A stretch of DNA of 64,000 bases from the NCBI RefSeq assembly GCF_046115515.1, contig NZ_CP175953.1; one strand, 5' to 3'. The notes under the pieces are model-generated. The model was given only the letters and a program-made list of their open reading frames with translations, had not been told where the DNA came from and did not search any database. Source of the DNA: Gracilimonas sp017641085. GTDB taxonomy: Bacteria; Bacteroidota; Rhodothermia; Balneolales; Balneolaceae. Position numbers and translations under genes: made by a program. This document shows, in pieces, positions 26,378 to 34,051 of the stretch. The stretch's first letter is position 1, and each line of letters opens with the position of its first letter.

Positions 26378-26416
26378 TTATGAGTCGACTGCTCTAACCA
26401 ACTGAGCTACGGGCCC
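26378..26416 (-). tRNA. tRNA-Met (CAU) 5' half truncated in the anticodon loop (attachment junction)
   Basis: Read on the minus strand, 26416 to 26378 gives acceptor strand GGGCCCG, a full D arm (GCTCAGTTGGTTAGAGC), the 5' anticodon stem GTCGA and loop CTCATAA with anticodon CAU. The next bases, GGCGGAAAG, cannot pair with GTCGA, and no T arm or 3' acceptor follows. The gene therefore stops at the loop, and sequence leading to the integrase begins there. Tyrosine recombinases often cross over in anticodon loops, so this is read as one island attachment junction. The missing 3' half was not found in the window. Confidence 0.75.
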
Positions 26417-26511
26417 GATCTCTTTTTTGAAAGGGCAGCAAAGTTACAACTTGTTTGCAACAACTTGCAAATAATTGAGAGCTGTTTATCAATTTGTTTG
26501 AGTGAGGGAGT

Positions 26512-27035
26512 CATTGCGTGGAGGCAGGGATGTAGAATATTGGTTTGGGGGTTTAAAACGACGAAGCAATCTCTAAAATTCGACATCCCAAGTACATCAA
26601 GGAGATCGCGTTGTCGCCAGGCAGGGGTGTCCTGCTTCACCACACTCTACTCCTCGCGATGACGGGTTTTTTACTACTCATTAACGTCCCGTGCGTCATT
26701 GCGAGGAGCCCGTAAATCCGAATGCAGGGCTTGGATGCATACCGACGCGGCAATCTCCCTGAACCGACATCCTAAGTGGCTTAAGGAGATCGCGTTGTCG
26801 CCAGGCAGGGGTGTCCTGCTTCACCACACTCTACTCCTCGCGATGACGGGTTTTTTACTACTCATTAACGTCCCGTGCGTCATTGCGAGGAGCCCGTAAA
26901 TCCGAATGCAGGGCTTGGATGCATACCGACGCGGCAATCTCCCTGAACCGACATCCTAAGTGGCTTAAGGAGATCGCGTTGTCGCCAGGCAAGGTTATCC
27001 TGAATCACCTAATACTACTCCTCGCGATGACCGGG
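26512..27035. repeat. 184-bp tandem palindromic repeats
   Basis: Two complete, apparently identical 184-bp units (26599-26782 and 26783-26966) lie between a diverged partial copy and a truncated one. Each unit has outer inverted ends of the GTCATTGCGAGGAGC / CTCCTCGCGATGAC type and inner arms GGCAATCTCC / GGAGATCGCG, so each boundary can fold into a long hairpin. Short frames of 65-75 codons inside are repeat artefacts. A relative of the same family lies at 52938-53070. The remaining bases to 27426 hold nothing recognisable. Confidence 0.85.
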
Positions 27036-27426
27036 TTTTGCTTTCACCGGTATAAACCAGACCTGTTTATCTCATCAACGCAGAAGGAAAAATTGAGGGG
27101 GAAAAGGTAGAATTACTTGTAGATGGGTTTTTGTTTCAAGTAACTTCGATCAATATACGGCAGAGGTGCCCGGCTGACCAAATCTGTTTTACTTTTGCTA
27201 TGCAATGTTTTCTTATAGGTAAGTAATAACAGGTAATAATATATTTATGATGAATGAAATGTGGGTAATATGGTGCTCTTTATATAGATTTCGGCTGATG
27301 ATTTTAATCCGAACTCGCTATCTTGTTCTTTACTACTTTTTCGGGATATGCAGAACGCATTAAAGGTATGAGCTGTTAACACATTGAACTACGGATAAAG
27401 AAAAGATTAAATCGGAGCTACAGATT

Positions 27427-28428
27427 ATGGAATACAGGTTTTTAGGAAGGTCAGGACTTAAAGTATCAGCGCTGTCATTTGGATCGTGGGTTACTTTTGG
27501 CGAGCAGGTGGACACGGATCTCGCCTACAATCAAATGAAAGCGGCTTATGATGCCGGCGTGAATTTCTTTGATAATGCCGAAGGTTATGAGATGGGTAAA
27601 TCGGAAGAAATTATGGGACAGGTAATTAAGAAGGCCGAATGGAAGCGTTCAGACCTCGTTTTATCAACAAAAATATTCTGGGGTGGTGAAGGTGTAAATG
27701 ATCAGGGGCTTTCGTTTAAGCATATTAAGGAGGGTACGGAAGCAGCATTGCAAAGAATGCAGACAGAGTATGTGGATCTCCTATTCTGCCACCGTCCGGA
27801 TATATATACTCCTATAGAAGAGACCGTATGGGGTATGAACCAAATGATCAATGAAGGCAAGGCTTTATACTGGGGAACCAGTGAGTGGAGTGCTGATCAA
27901 ATCCGCAAAGCTTATGATTTTGCCCGGGAGAATCATTTACGTCCACCACTGATGGAGCAACCGGAATACAATATGTTTAGACGAAATAAGGTGGAAAAAG
28001 AGTTTTCCGCCCTGTATGAAGATATCGGCTTGGGAACCACCATTTGGAGTCCGCTTGCCAGCGGTTTGCTCACCGGAAAGTATAATGATGGAATCCCTGA
28101 AGGTTCCCGGCTGGACCTGGAGAAATACAGCTGGCTCCGAAAAAAGCTGCTTGAAAGCGAAGAGGGAAAAGCCAAGCTTAGAAAAGTGGCAAATCTTGCA
28201 GCTATATCTGATGAAATAGGCGTTCCGATGCCACAGCTTGCACTGGCTTGGTGCCTGAACAATGAGAATGTCAGCACCGTAATTACCGGGGCTTCCAATG
28301 TGGAACAGGTAGAGCAAAATATGAAAACCATGGACATCCTCGATAAGGTAGATGAGGAAGTGATGGCCAAGATTGAGGAAATCCTGGACAACAAGCCCAA
28401 GGAAGACATCGACTGGAGACGGAATTAG
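27427..28428 (+). CDS. Aldo/keto reductase, Kv-beta-like subfamily
   Basis: NADPH-dependent oxidoreductase of 333 residues with a TIM-barrel fold. It begins MEYRFLGRSGLKVSALSFG, typical of the family. The catalytic tetrad is visible as Asp and Tyr in FDNAEGYEMGKSE (about 49-61), Lys in LSTKIFW (about 84) and His in LLFCHRPD (about 120). The cofactor segment GTTIWSPLASGLLTGKY (about 203-219) and the C-terminal ITGASNVEQVEQN also match bacterial relatives of the potassium channel beta subunit. The substrate is unknown. A deaminase gene follows after 28 bases. Confidence 0.92.
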   Translation: MEYRFLGRSGLKVSALSFGSWVTFGEQVDTDLAYNQMKAAYDAGVNFFDNAEGYEMGKSEEIMGQVIKKAEWKRSDLVLSTKIFWGGEGVNDQGLSFKHIKEGTEAALQRMQTEYVDLLFCHRPDIYTPIEETVWGMNQMINEGKALYWGTSEWSADQIRKAYDFARENHLRPPLMEQPEYNMFRRNKVEKEFSALYEDIGLGTTIWSPLASGLLTGKYNDGIPEGSRLDLEKYSWLRKKLLESEEGKAKLRKVANLAAISDEIGVPMPQLALAWCLNNENVSTVITGASNVEQVEQNMKTMDILDKVDEEVMAKIEEILDNKPKEDIDWRRN

Positions 28429-28456
28429 ATTAACTTTAATCACGTAATACCTCCGG

Positions 28457-28900
28457 ATGAAAGATGAAGAACTGATTCGCCACTGTCTGCGACTGGCTCA
28501 GGAAGCCAAAGATCTTGGCGATGGTGCCTATGGAGCGCTGATTACTGATGAGACCGGTAACATCATTGCCAGAGCAGGCAACACCACCAACTCTGAGAAT
28601 TCAGTGACATACCATGCTGAGATAAATGCCATTCAACAGGCGGAGTATAACAGAGGGAAAGGAAAGCTAAAGGGCTGTACGTTATACAGTAGTGCAGAGC
28701 CCTGCCCGATGTGTGCTTCAGCAATTGTATGGTCGGGAATTGAAAAAGTTGTTTTCGGTGCTTCAATTTCCGCTCTGAAGAATTTCGGTGTCCAGCAAAT
28801 TGATATCGAAAGTCGGGATATTCTTACGAAAGCAGATCATAAGATAGAAGTAAAAGGTCCGGTATTAGAGCAGGAAGCCCTTCAATTGTTTGGGCAATAG
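28457..28900 (+). CDS. Nucleoside deaminase of the CMP/dCMP-type zinc family
   Basis: A 147-residue zinc hydrolase that would remove an amino group from a purine or pyrimidine base. The zinc site is clear: HAEINAI at about residues 53-59 (His ligand and catalytic Glu) and PCPMC at about 82-86 (two Cys ligands). The size and YHAE pattern resemble guanine deaminase and TadA-like proteins. The TadA tRNA-binding C-terminus is not obvious, so tRNA editing is not claimed. It is probably co-transcribed with the aldo/keto reductase, and a terminator follows. Confidence 0.88.
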   Translation: MKDEELIRHCLRLAQEAKDLGDGAYGALITDETGNIIARAGNTTNSENSVTYHAEINAIQQAEYNRGKGKLKGCTLYSSAEPCPMCASAIVWSGIEKVVFGASISALKNFGVQQIDIESRDILTKADHKIEVKGPVLEQEALQLFGQ

Positions 28901-29019
28901 CTATATCTCAAATACCACACAGATATGCGGTGAAAAAGAGATCGTAATATCTTTATTTAAAAGTGTATTGAGTTATGGGTATCAATTCTGAAAGTAGCTT
29001 TCAAAGGTTGATCCAATAG

Positions 29020-29047
29020 CCACCGCTTGTGAGGGCGGTGGTTTTTT
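29020..29047 (+). terminator. Intrinsic terminator after the deaminase gene
   Basis: CCACCGC (29020-29026) pairs with GCGGTGG (29035-29041) over an 8-base loop, followed by six T. It ends the two-gene AKR-deaminase unit and faces the convergent DUF3127 gene. Confidence 0.85.
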
Positions 29048-29075
29048 ATGTTTGGCAAGTAACTTTCCTTTCCGT

Positions 29076-29432
29076 CTAAAACGGCAGGTCGTCGTCGAGG
29101 TCCATTTCCTGATTGCCTTCGCGGGTTAAACCGGGGGCACTTGGCGGTGCCTGCACATCACCCTGAGCTTTTTCAACTTTCCAGGCCTTCACGTCGGTGT
29201 ACCAATTCCCTTTATATTCCCGGCTTTGGATGTCAATGGAAACAGTGACTTCATCTCCTTTATTGACCGCCTGTTGATCAATGTTATCACCCCACTGCGT
29301 TATGCACACCTGCTTGGGGTACTGCCCTTTGGTTTCAAGAATAAAATCTCTTTTTCTCCATGGACCGTTTTTCCCCTGACCTGATTGCTCATCTAATATT
29401 TGTGTGACTTTTCCTGTTAACTGAAGATCCAT
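29076..29432 (-). CDS. DUF3127 protein with SSB-like acidic C-terminal tip
   Basis: A 118-residue DUF3127 protein, a family largely confined to Bacteroidota relatives and built on an OB-like fold. Residues 1-90 carry the domain (LTGKVTQILDEQSGQGKNGP through YTDVKAWKVEK). A flexible Pro/Gly-rich linker follows, then the tail DLDDDLPF. That tail closely imitates the DDDIPF tip with which single-stranded DNA-binding protein recruits repair enzymes, which suggests single-strand DNA binding with partner recruitment. It is transcribed alone on the minus strand. Confidence 0.88.
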   Translation of the reverse strand: MDLQLTGKVTQILDEQSGQGKNGPWRKRDFILETKGQYPKQVCITQWGDNIDQQAVNKGDEVTVSIDIQSREYKGNWYTDVKAWKVEKAQGDVQAPPSAPGLTREGNQEMDLDDDLPF

Positions 29433-29573
29433 AAAAAACGCTTATTTAATATTTTTGAAGAATAGAGAATATAGTCATTGAGCTATTTAACATCGAGTTG
29501 GGATGTTGATGTTTAGATATTAGCTGCACCAACCATCACGGACATCCATCAGACTATCAGGAAAAAGTATTTA

Positions 29574-29696
29574 AAAAAGAGTGTTCACAGATTCCAACCA
29601 TACAAACAGAAACCAGATCCCAAAACCAATCCCACCAAGGCGTCCTCTTTCCCTTCCCAAAAAGGGAAAGAGACAGAGATAGGGTTCTGGTAGAGT
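29574..29696. repeat. 120-bp dispersed repeat, copy 1
   Basis: Matches 29854-29973 over about 120 bases with some substitutions and a few indels, 280 bases apart. It contains a hairpin CTCTTTCCC (29645-29653) / GGGAAAGAG (29664-29672). The frames crossing it are artefacts of the repeat. The gap between the DUF3127 and hemA genes (29433-30195) otherwise holds the second copy and the hem leader. Confidence 0.75.
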
Positions 29697-29853
29697 TGGC
29701 AAAATTCCATTTTACGAACAAAATGCCCAAAAAAATTAGTTCTACGTTTAAGTCTACTGGAAGCAGGTATAATTTTTGGCAATAATTAATCACCATACTA
29801 ACCCATCCTTGTTCCTTCCCTAACCTACAAGCACGCCAAGGAAGGAGACTTCT

Positions 29854-29973
29854 AAAAAGAGTGTTCACAGATTCCAGTCATAGAAACAGAAATCAGATCC
29901 CAAAACCACTCTCACCAAAGCGTCCTCTTTCCCTCCCAAAGGGAAAGAGACAGAGATAGGGTTTTGGTGGAGG
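29854..29973. repeat. 120-bp dispersed repeat, copy 2
   Basis: Second copy of the repeat at 29574. Both begin AAAAAGAGTGTTCACAGATT and keep the inner hairpin. In this copy CCAAAACC and GGTTTTGG also pair to extend the stem. The type resembles small palindromic repeats scattered in many bacterial genomes. Confidence 0.75.
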
Positions 29974-30036
29974 GGCAGAAACTATTGCTTATCAGATAAA
30001 TAAAGAATTTGAATTAATTCTAAACAGAAAGAGGCT

Positions 30037-30145
30037 TATCTTTGGCACGCTTTCATGAAATGTGAAGATCAAATTCAGCTTATACATCTATTCAGGAGCG
30101 TTTTTAAAGTTATGTGAATCATTTTCTTCACATAATCTTCACATT
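30037..30145 (+). promoter_or_regulatory. hem operon promoter and structured leader with four TGTGAA half-sites
   Basis: TATCTTTG at 30037-30044 fits the TAnnTTTG -7 box and would give a leader of about 145 bases before hemA. AATGTGAAGAT (30059-30069) is the exact complement of ATCTTCACATT (30135-30145), and TTATGTGAA (30110-30118) of TTCACATAA (30127-30135). The two stems are nearly nested. They could form an RNA structure, or the four TGTGAA/TTCACA units could bind a dimeric regulator. Confidence 0.5.
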
Positions 30146-30195
30146 CGGAAACTACTTTGTCATTCAATGTGCCGGAAATTTTTTAGAAGCTATTT

Positions 30196-31374
30196 ATGAG
30201 GTTTAGTGCAATAGGAATTTCTCACTGGAAAAGTGAGGTCTCTATTCGTGAATTATTTTATTTAGACAATCATCGCAGGGAGCTTTTGGATTTTCACACC
30301 AAAGATATCCCCGGAGGTGTGATGATGCTGGATACCTGTAACCGGACAGAGCTATATGCTTTTTGTGATGCGGAGGTGTTGATTTCTGCTCTTTGCAAAT
30401 CAACCAATACCGATCGCGAGTTTTTTAAGGAGCACGGTTATGTTTATGAAGAGGAGGATGCCTACAATCACTTGTATAAAGTAGGCACGGGGCTCGATTC
30501 CCAGGTTTTGGGAGATGTGCAAATTATCCAGCAGGTAAAGCAGGCCTACAAAAAATCAAAAGACCAGCTTTCCGGTGAGTTTCACCAGCTGGTACAATCC
30601 GTTTTCCGAGCACACAAAAGAAGCCGTACTGAAACCGATTTCGGCCGAGGTACGGCTTCTGTGGGTTTTGCCGCCACCCAGCATGCCCTTGATCACTTTA
30701 AGGACCTGAGCACTATCAACATCCTGTTGGTGGGAGCCGGGAAAATGGGTAAGGTGTCCTGTAAAAACCTTGTTTCCAATGGCGCAGAACACATTTCTGT
30801 GGTGAACCGAACCATCGACAGGGCCAAAGAGCTGGCTTCCACATTCGACATAAAAGCTCATGCATTTTCAGAGCTGGATGAAGAAATCAAAAAAGCGGAC
30901 CTCATCATTGCCGCTACCGGCGCTAATAAACCCATCTTGCTCCCCAAGCATTTTGAGGGGGTTGAAAAGTCCCAGCTGGTACTTGATTTAAGCGTTCCAC
31001 GGAATGTAGATCCGGCCGTGGGTGAATTAGAGCAGGTTACACTGGTTGATATGGATTCCATTCATGAAGACAACCAAAAAGCGCTGGAAAAGAGAGAGAA
31101 TGCCATTCCAAAAATCAAGGAAATCATAGAGGAAGAAAAATCAGATTTTCTCAAAGGTGTGAAACGCTCCAGGTATCTGTTACCCCGCATCAAAGAAATT
31201 GATCACCGCTTAAGTGATATTACCGATTCGGAACTGGACCGCGTAAAACATAAGATGGATGATGATTCTTATGCGAAGATGGAAGAAGTGACCCGGCGCA
31301 TCAAAAAGAAAATCATGGCCATTCACATAGATCGAATCGACAAAGAATTCGAGAAGGCACAAAATGAAGCTTAA
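30196..31374 (+). CDS. hemA: Glutamyl-tRNA reductase
   Basis: First step of C5-pathway tetrapyrrole synthesis: reduces glutamyl-tRNA(Glu) to glutamate-1-semialdehyde with NADPH. The catalytic Cys is Cys48 in LDTCNRTELY. GTGLDSQVLGDVQI (about 98-111), the NADPH-binding NILLVGAGKMG (about 175-185) and the C-terminal dimerisation helices are all present in 392 residues. It opens a hem operon, and its end overlaps hemC by 11 bases. The product is passed to HemL, encoded at 36188. Confidence 0.97.
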   Translation: MRFSAIGISHWKSEVSIRELFYLDNHRRELLDFHTKDIPGGVMMLDTCNRTELYAFCDAEVLISALCKSTNTDREFFKEHGYVYEEEDAYNHLYKVGTGLDSQVLGDVQIIQQVKQAYKKSKDQLSGEFHQLVQSVFRAHKRSRTETDFGRGTASVGFAATQHALDHFKDLSTINILLVGAGKMGKVSCKNLVSNGAEHISVVNRTIDRAKELASTFDIKAHAFSELDEEIKKADLIIAATGANKPILLPKHFEGVEKSQLVLDLSVPRNVDPAVGELEQVTLVDMDSIHEDNQKALEKRENAIPKIKEIIEEEKSDFLKGVKRSRYLLPRIKEIDHRLSDITDSELDRVKHKMDDDSYAKMEEVTRRIKKKIMAIHIDRIDKEFEKAQNEA

Positions 31375-32266
31375 AATCGGTACCCGTAAAAGTACGCTCG
31401 CTCTTTGGCAGGCAGAATTAGTTAGCAAAAAGCTGAACGACCTTGGTGTGCAAACACAGCTGGTGGAAATTGAGTCGTTTGGCGACAAAGAGCAAGATAT
31501 CCCCATTCACAAACTGGGCGATAAAGGGGTTTTTACCAAAGCACTTGATGATGCACTCATCAAAGAAGAGGTAGATCTTGCCGTACATTCTCTGAAAGAT
31601 GTACCCACTGTATTGCTGAATGACCTCGATTTGGTTTCGGTATTGGAAAGAGGCAATCCCCGGGATGTACTGGTAAAGCCCAAAGAGGAAAAAGAAAATA
31701 TCCAACGAACAATCGCAACCGGGAGCATACGCCGGACCGCCTTCTGGAAAAATCGTTTTCCGGGAGATGAAGTAGTTGGCCTGAGAGGAAATGTACCGAC
31801 CCGCCTACAAAAAGTGGATGACAACGATTGGTACGGAGCGGTATTTGCCTATGCCGGTTTGGAGCGTATTGGTTTTGAAAACAGGATCAGCGAGGTATTG
31901 GATTGGATGATCCCGGCGCCATCGCAGGGAGCCGTAGGAGTAGTAGCAAGAAAAGATACCGCTCATCGTGCATTATTTAACAAGCTGAATCACAACGAAA
32001 CCCGGATTTGTGTAGATATTGAACGGGCTTTTTTGAATGAATTGGAAGCGGGGTGTTCTTCACCGGTTGGGGCTCATGCCTACATCAAAAAAGATGTGCT
32101 TTATTTTACAGGAGCGGTTTTAGCTCTGGATGGTTCACGACGAATGGATGTAGAACGGGAGATTCCGGTCTCAGAAGCTACAGCTGAAAAAGGACATCAA
32201 TGGGCTGATTTACTGAAGAAAGACGGAGCGGTTGAATTATTAACCCACCGAAATTCCAATGATTAA
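31364..32266 (+). CDS. hemC: Hydroxymethylbilane synthase (porphobilinogen deaminase)
   Basis: Joins four porphobilinogen molecules into hydroxymethylbilane on a covalently bound dipyrromethane cofactor. The N-terminus KLKIGTRKSTLALWQAELV and the segment LAVHSLKDVPT are family signatures. The cofactor-binding Cys is in NELEAGCSSPVGAHAY, at about residue 230. At 300 residues the length is normal. It overlaps hemA by 11 bases and hemD by 8, so translation is probably coupled. Confidence 0.97.
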   Translation: MKLKIGTRKSTLALWQAELVSKKLNDLGVQTQLVEIESFGDKEQDIPIHKLGDKGVFTKALDDALIKEEVDLAVHSLKDVPTVLLNDLDLVSVLERGNPRDVLVKPKEEKENIQRTIATGSIRRTAFWKNRFPGDEVVGLRGNVPTRLQKVDDNDWYGAVFAYAGLERIGFENRISEVLDWMIPAPSQGAVGVVARKDTAHRALFNKLNHNETRICVDIERAFLNELEAGCSSPVGAHAYIKKDVLYFTGAVLALDGSRRMDVEREIPVSEATAEKGHQWADLLKKDGAVELLTHRNSND

Positions 32267-32948
32267 TCAAAGCAAACCCAGAATTTTATTCACCACACGG
32301 CTTAAAAAGCAAAGGTTGGCAGCCTTACAATCGTCCGGGTTTTTAGTGGAAAGCGTGCCCTTTATTACTTTCGAATATGTAATTCCGGCTATGTGGATTA
32401 GCCAGCTTCCCGACCAAACTGATGCCTGGATATTCACCAGTAAGAAAGCAGTAAAGGCTATCAAACCGGCCTTTAAAGACCTGGAAGTACCCGACCACAT
32501 TTTTGCCGTAGGTTCTAAAACGGCCGGGATGCTGGAGGAACTGAATCTTGAAGTTACCATTCCGGACGAGTACAATGTTGTCGCTCTCGCTAAAAAGATG
32601 AAAGAGCTTGAACTAAAAAACGTGACTCATTTCTGCGGAAATTTAAAAGCCGGAGACTTAAATAAACTGCTGGGTGAGGATGTAAATCTTACTTCCGTGG
32701 AAGTTTACCGAACTAAACTGGCTCCTCATACCTTAAATATTTCCAATTACGACGGCATTGTTTTTATGAGTCCAAGCGCGGTGGAGTCATTTTCTGAACG
32801 GAATGAGATAAACGGAACGGCTAAAGTTTTTTGTATTGGCCCTACCACAGAGGCCGCAGCTACAGAGGTGGGCTTCGAAAACTGTATCACTCCGGAGTAT
32901 TCCACGCTGGACGACCTGACTGAATCCATTCAAAATTATTTTAACTGA
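32259..32948 (+). CDS. hemD: Uroporphyrinogen-III synthase
   Basis: Closes and inverts ring D of hydroxymethylbilane to give uroporphyrinogen III. The family is poorly conserved. The two-domain alternating pattern is recognisable in TDAWIFTSKKAVKAIKP (about 51-67) and YDGIVFMSPSAVESFSE (about 164-180), followed by the FCIGPTTEAAATEVGF block. Position between hemC and hemE, with an 8-base overlap and a 2-base gap, strengthens the assignment. At 229 residues it is slightly short for the family. Confidence 0.92.
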   Translation: MINQSKPRILFTTRLKKQRLAALQSSGFLVESVPFITFEYVIPAMWISQLPDQTDAWIFTSKKAVKAIKPAFKDLEVPDHIFAVGSKTAGMLEELNLEVTIPDEYNVVALAKKMKELELKNVTHFCGNLKAGDLNKLLGEDVNLTSVEVYRTKLAPHTLNISNYDGIVFMSPSAVESFSERNEINGTAKVFCIGPTTEAAATEVGFENCITPEYSTLDDLTESIQNYFN

Positions 32949-32950
32949 TC

Positions 32951-33982
32951 ATGAATTTTCCTGAACTAAAAAATCGATTGCTGCTGGATGTACTTGAAGG
33001 CAATGAAACTGAACGTCCACCGGTATGGATGATGCGTCAGGCCGGGCGATACCTTCCGGAATACATGGAGATTAAAAAGAAGTACGGCTTTTTTGAGCGG
33101 GTTAAAACCCCGGAGCTGGCTTGTGAAATCACCATTCAGCCCATCGATATTGTAGGCACAGATGCAGCCATCCTTTTTTCTGATATCCTGGTTTTGATTG
33201 AATGCCTGGATGTGGAAGTGCAACTGAAACCGGGTTTTGGCCCTTACCTGCCGGACCCAATCCGAACGGTGGAGCAAGTGGAAAACCTGAACATCATTCC
33301 GGCAGAGGAACAACTGAGCTATGTGTACGATGCACTGTCGCTCACCCGAAAAACACTGGACGGCCGCGTTCCCTTAATCGGTTTCGCCGGCGCCCCGTGG
33401 ACGCTCTTCTGTTATTTGGTTGAAGGGCAGGGTTCAAAAACCTTCTCTACAGCAAAATCCTTTTTATTCTCACAACCGGAGGCTGCTCAAAAGCTGCTGG
33501 AAGTGATGACGGACCAAACCATTCAATACTTGCATCATCAGGTGAAAGCGGGGGCACAAGTGCTTCAGGTGTTTGAATCGTGGGCGGCGGCACTGGGCCC
33601 GGATGATTTCCGGAAATTAGCCCTGCCGCACTTGCAGCGTATTGCTGAAGAAGATTATGGCGTACCGTTAATTATGTTTTGCAAGGATGCGGAATGGAGT
33701 TATCCGTTTTTTGCTAATACCAAAGTATCGGGTTTTGGAATTGGTTGGGGATGCACCCCCGAACATGCCCGTGAATTTGCCGGTGATAAGGTAGTTCAGG
33801 GAAATTTTGATCCGTCCAAATTATTGATGAGCCCGGATAAGATTGAAGCCGAAGCTACAGAGATGATGAAAAGGTTCGGAAAAGGAAATTACATTGCAAA
33901 TCTGGGGCATGGCATTCTGCCAAACGTCCCGGTCGAAAATGCCAAACGATTCGTTGATACGGTTAAAAATTATCGATATTAA
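32951..33982 (+). CDS. hemE: Uroporphyrinogen decarboxylase
   Basis: Removes four carboxyl groups to make coproporphyrinogen III. The N-terminal substrate-binding signature RPPVWMMRQAGRYLPEY is at about residues 22-38. IGFAGAPWTLFCYLVEG (about 141-157), the Asp-containing AILFSDILV and the C-terminal GNYIANLGHGILP are also present in 343 residues. The hemF gene follows after 69 bases that hold a perfect hairpin. Confidence 0.97.
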   Translation: MNFPELKNRLLLDVLEGNETERPPVWMMRQAGRYLPEYMEIKKKYGFFERVKTPELACEITIQPIDIVGTDAAILFSDILVLIECLDVEVQLKPGFGPYLPDPIRTVEQVENLNIIPAEEQLSYVYDALSLTRKTLDGRVPLIGFAGAPWTLFCYLVEGQGSKTFSTAKSFLFSQPEAAQKLLEVMTDQTIQYLHHQVKAGAQVLQVFESWAAALGPDDFRKLALPHLQRIAEEDYGVPLIMFCKDAEWSYPFFANTKVSGFGIGWGCTPEHAREFAGDKVVQGNFDPSKLLMSPDKIEAEATEMMKRFGKGNYIANLGHGILPNVPVENAKRFVDTVKNYRY

Positions 33983-33990
33983 TTAGAACC

Positions 33991-34024
33991 CATGTAGAGA
34001 CACAAAATCTTGTGTCTCTACATG
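33991..34024. repeat. Perfect 15-bp stem palindrome between hemE and hemF
   Basis: CATGTAGAGACACAA (33991-34005) pairs exactly with TTGTGTCTCTACATG (34010-34024) over AATC. No T-run follows directly, so it is not a standard terminator. It may be a dispersed palindrome or an mRNA-processing hairpin that separates expression of hemF from upstream genes. Confidence 0.75.
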
Positions 34025-34051
34025 TGGTTGCCAATTTTTTCTTGATCAATC

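Noticed and set aside
26222..26416. Group I intron in the tRNA anticodon loop
   Set aside because: No 3' half of the tRNA appears downstream on the minus strand, the base before the break is A and not U, and an integrase stands next to it. Integration explains the truncation better.
26699..27110. Two similar ORFs of 66 and 75 codons that share an N-terminal sequence
   Set aside because: They lie wholly inside the 184-bp tandem repeat and their identity only reflects the repeat. There is no ribosome-binding site or domain.
29557..29868. Minus-strand ORF of 103 codons
   Set aside because: It covers the first 120-bp repeat and AT-rich spacer, and its protein is low in recognisable pattern. It is better explained as an open frame by chance.
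30110..30135. CRP/FNR-type operator
   Set aside because: The half-sites TGTGA and TCACA are separated by 10 bases and not 6, so it does not fit CRP. It was kept only as an unassigned leader palindrome.
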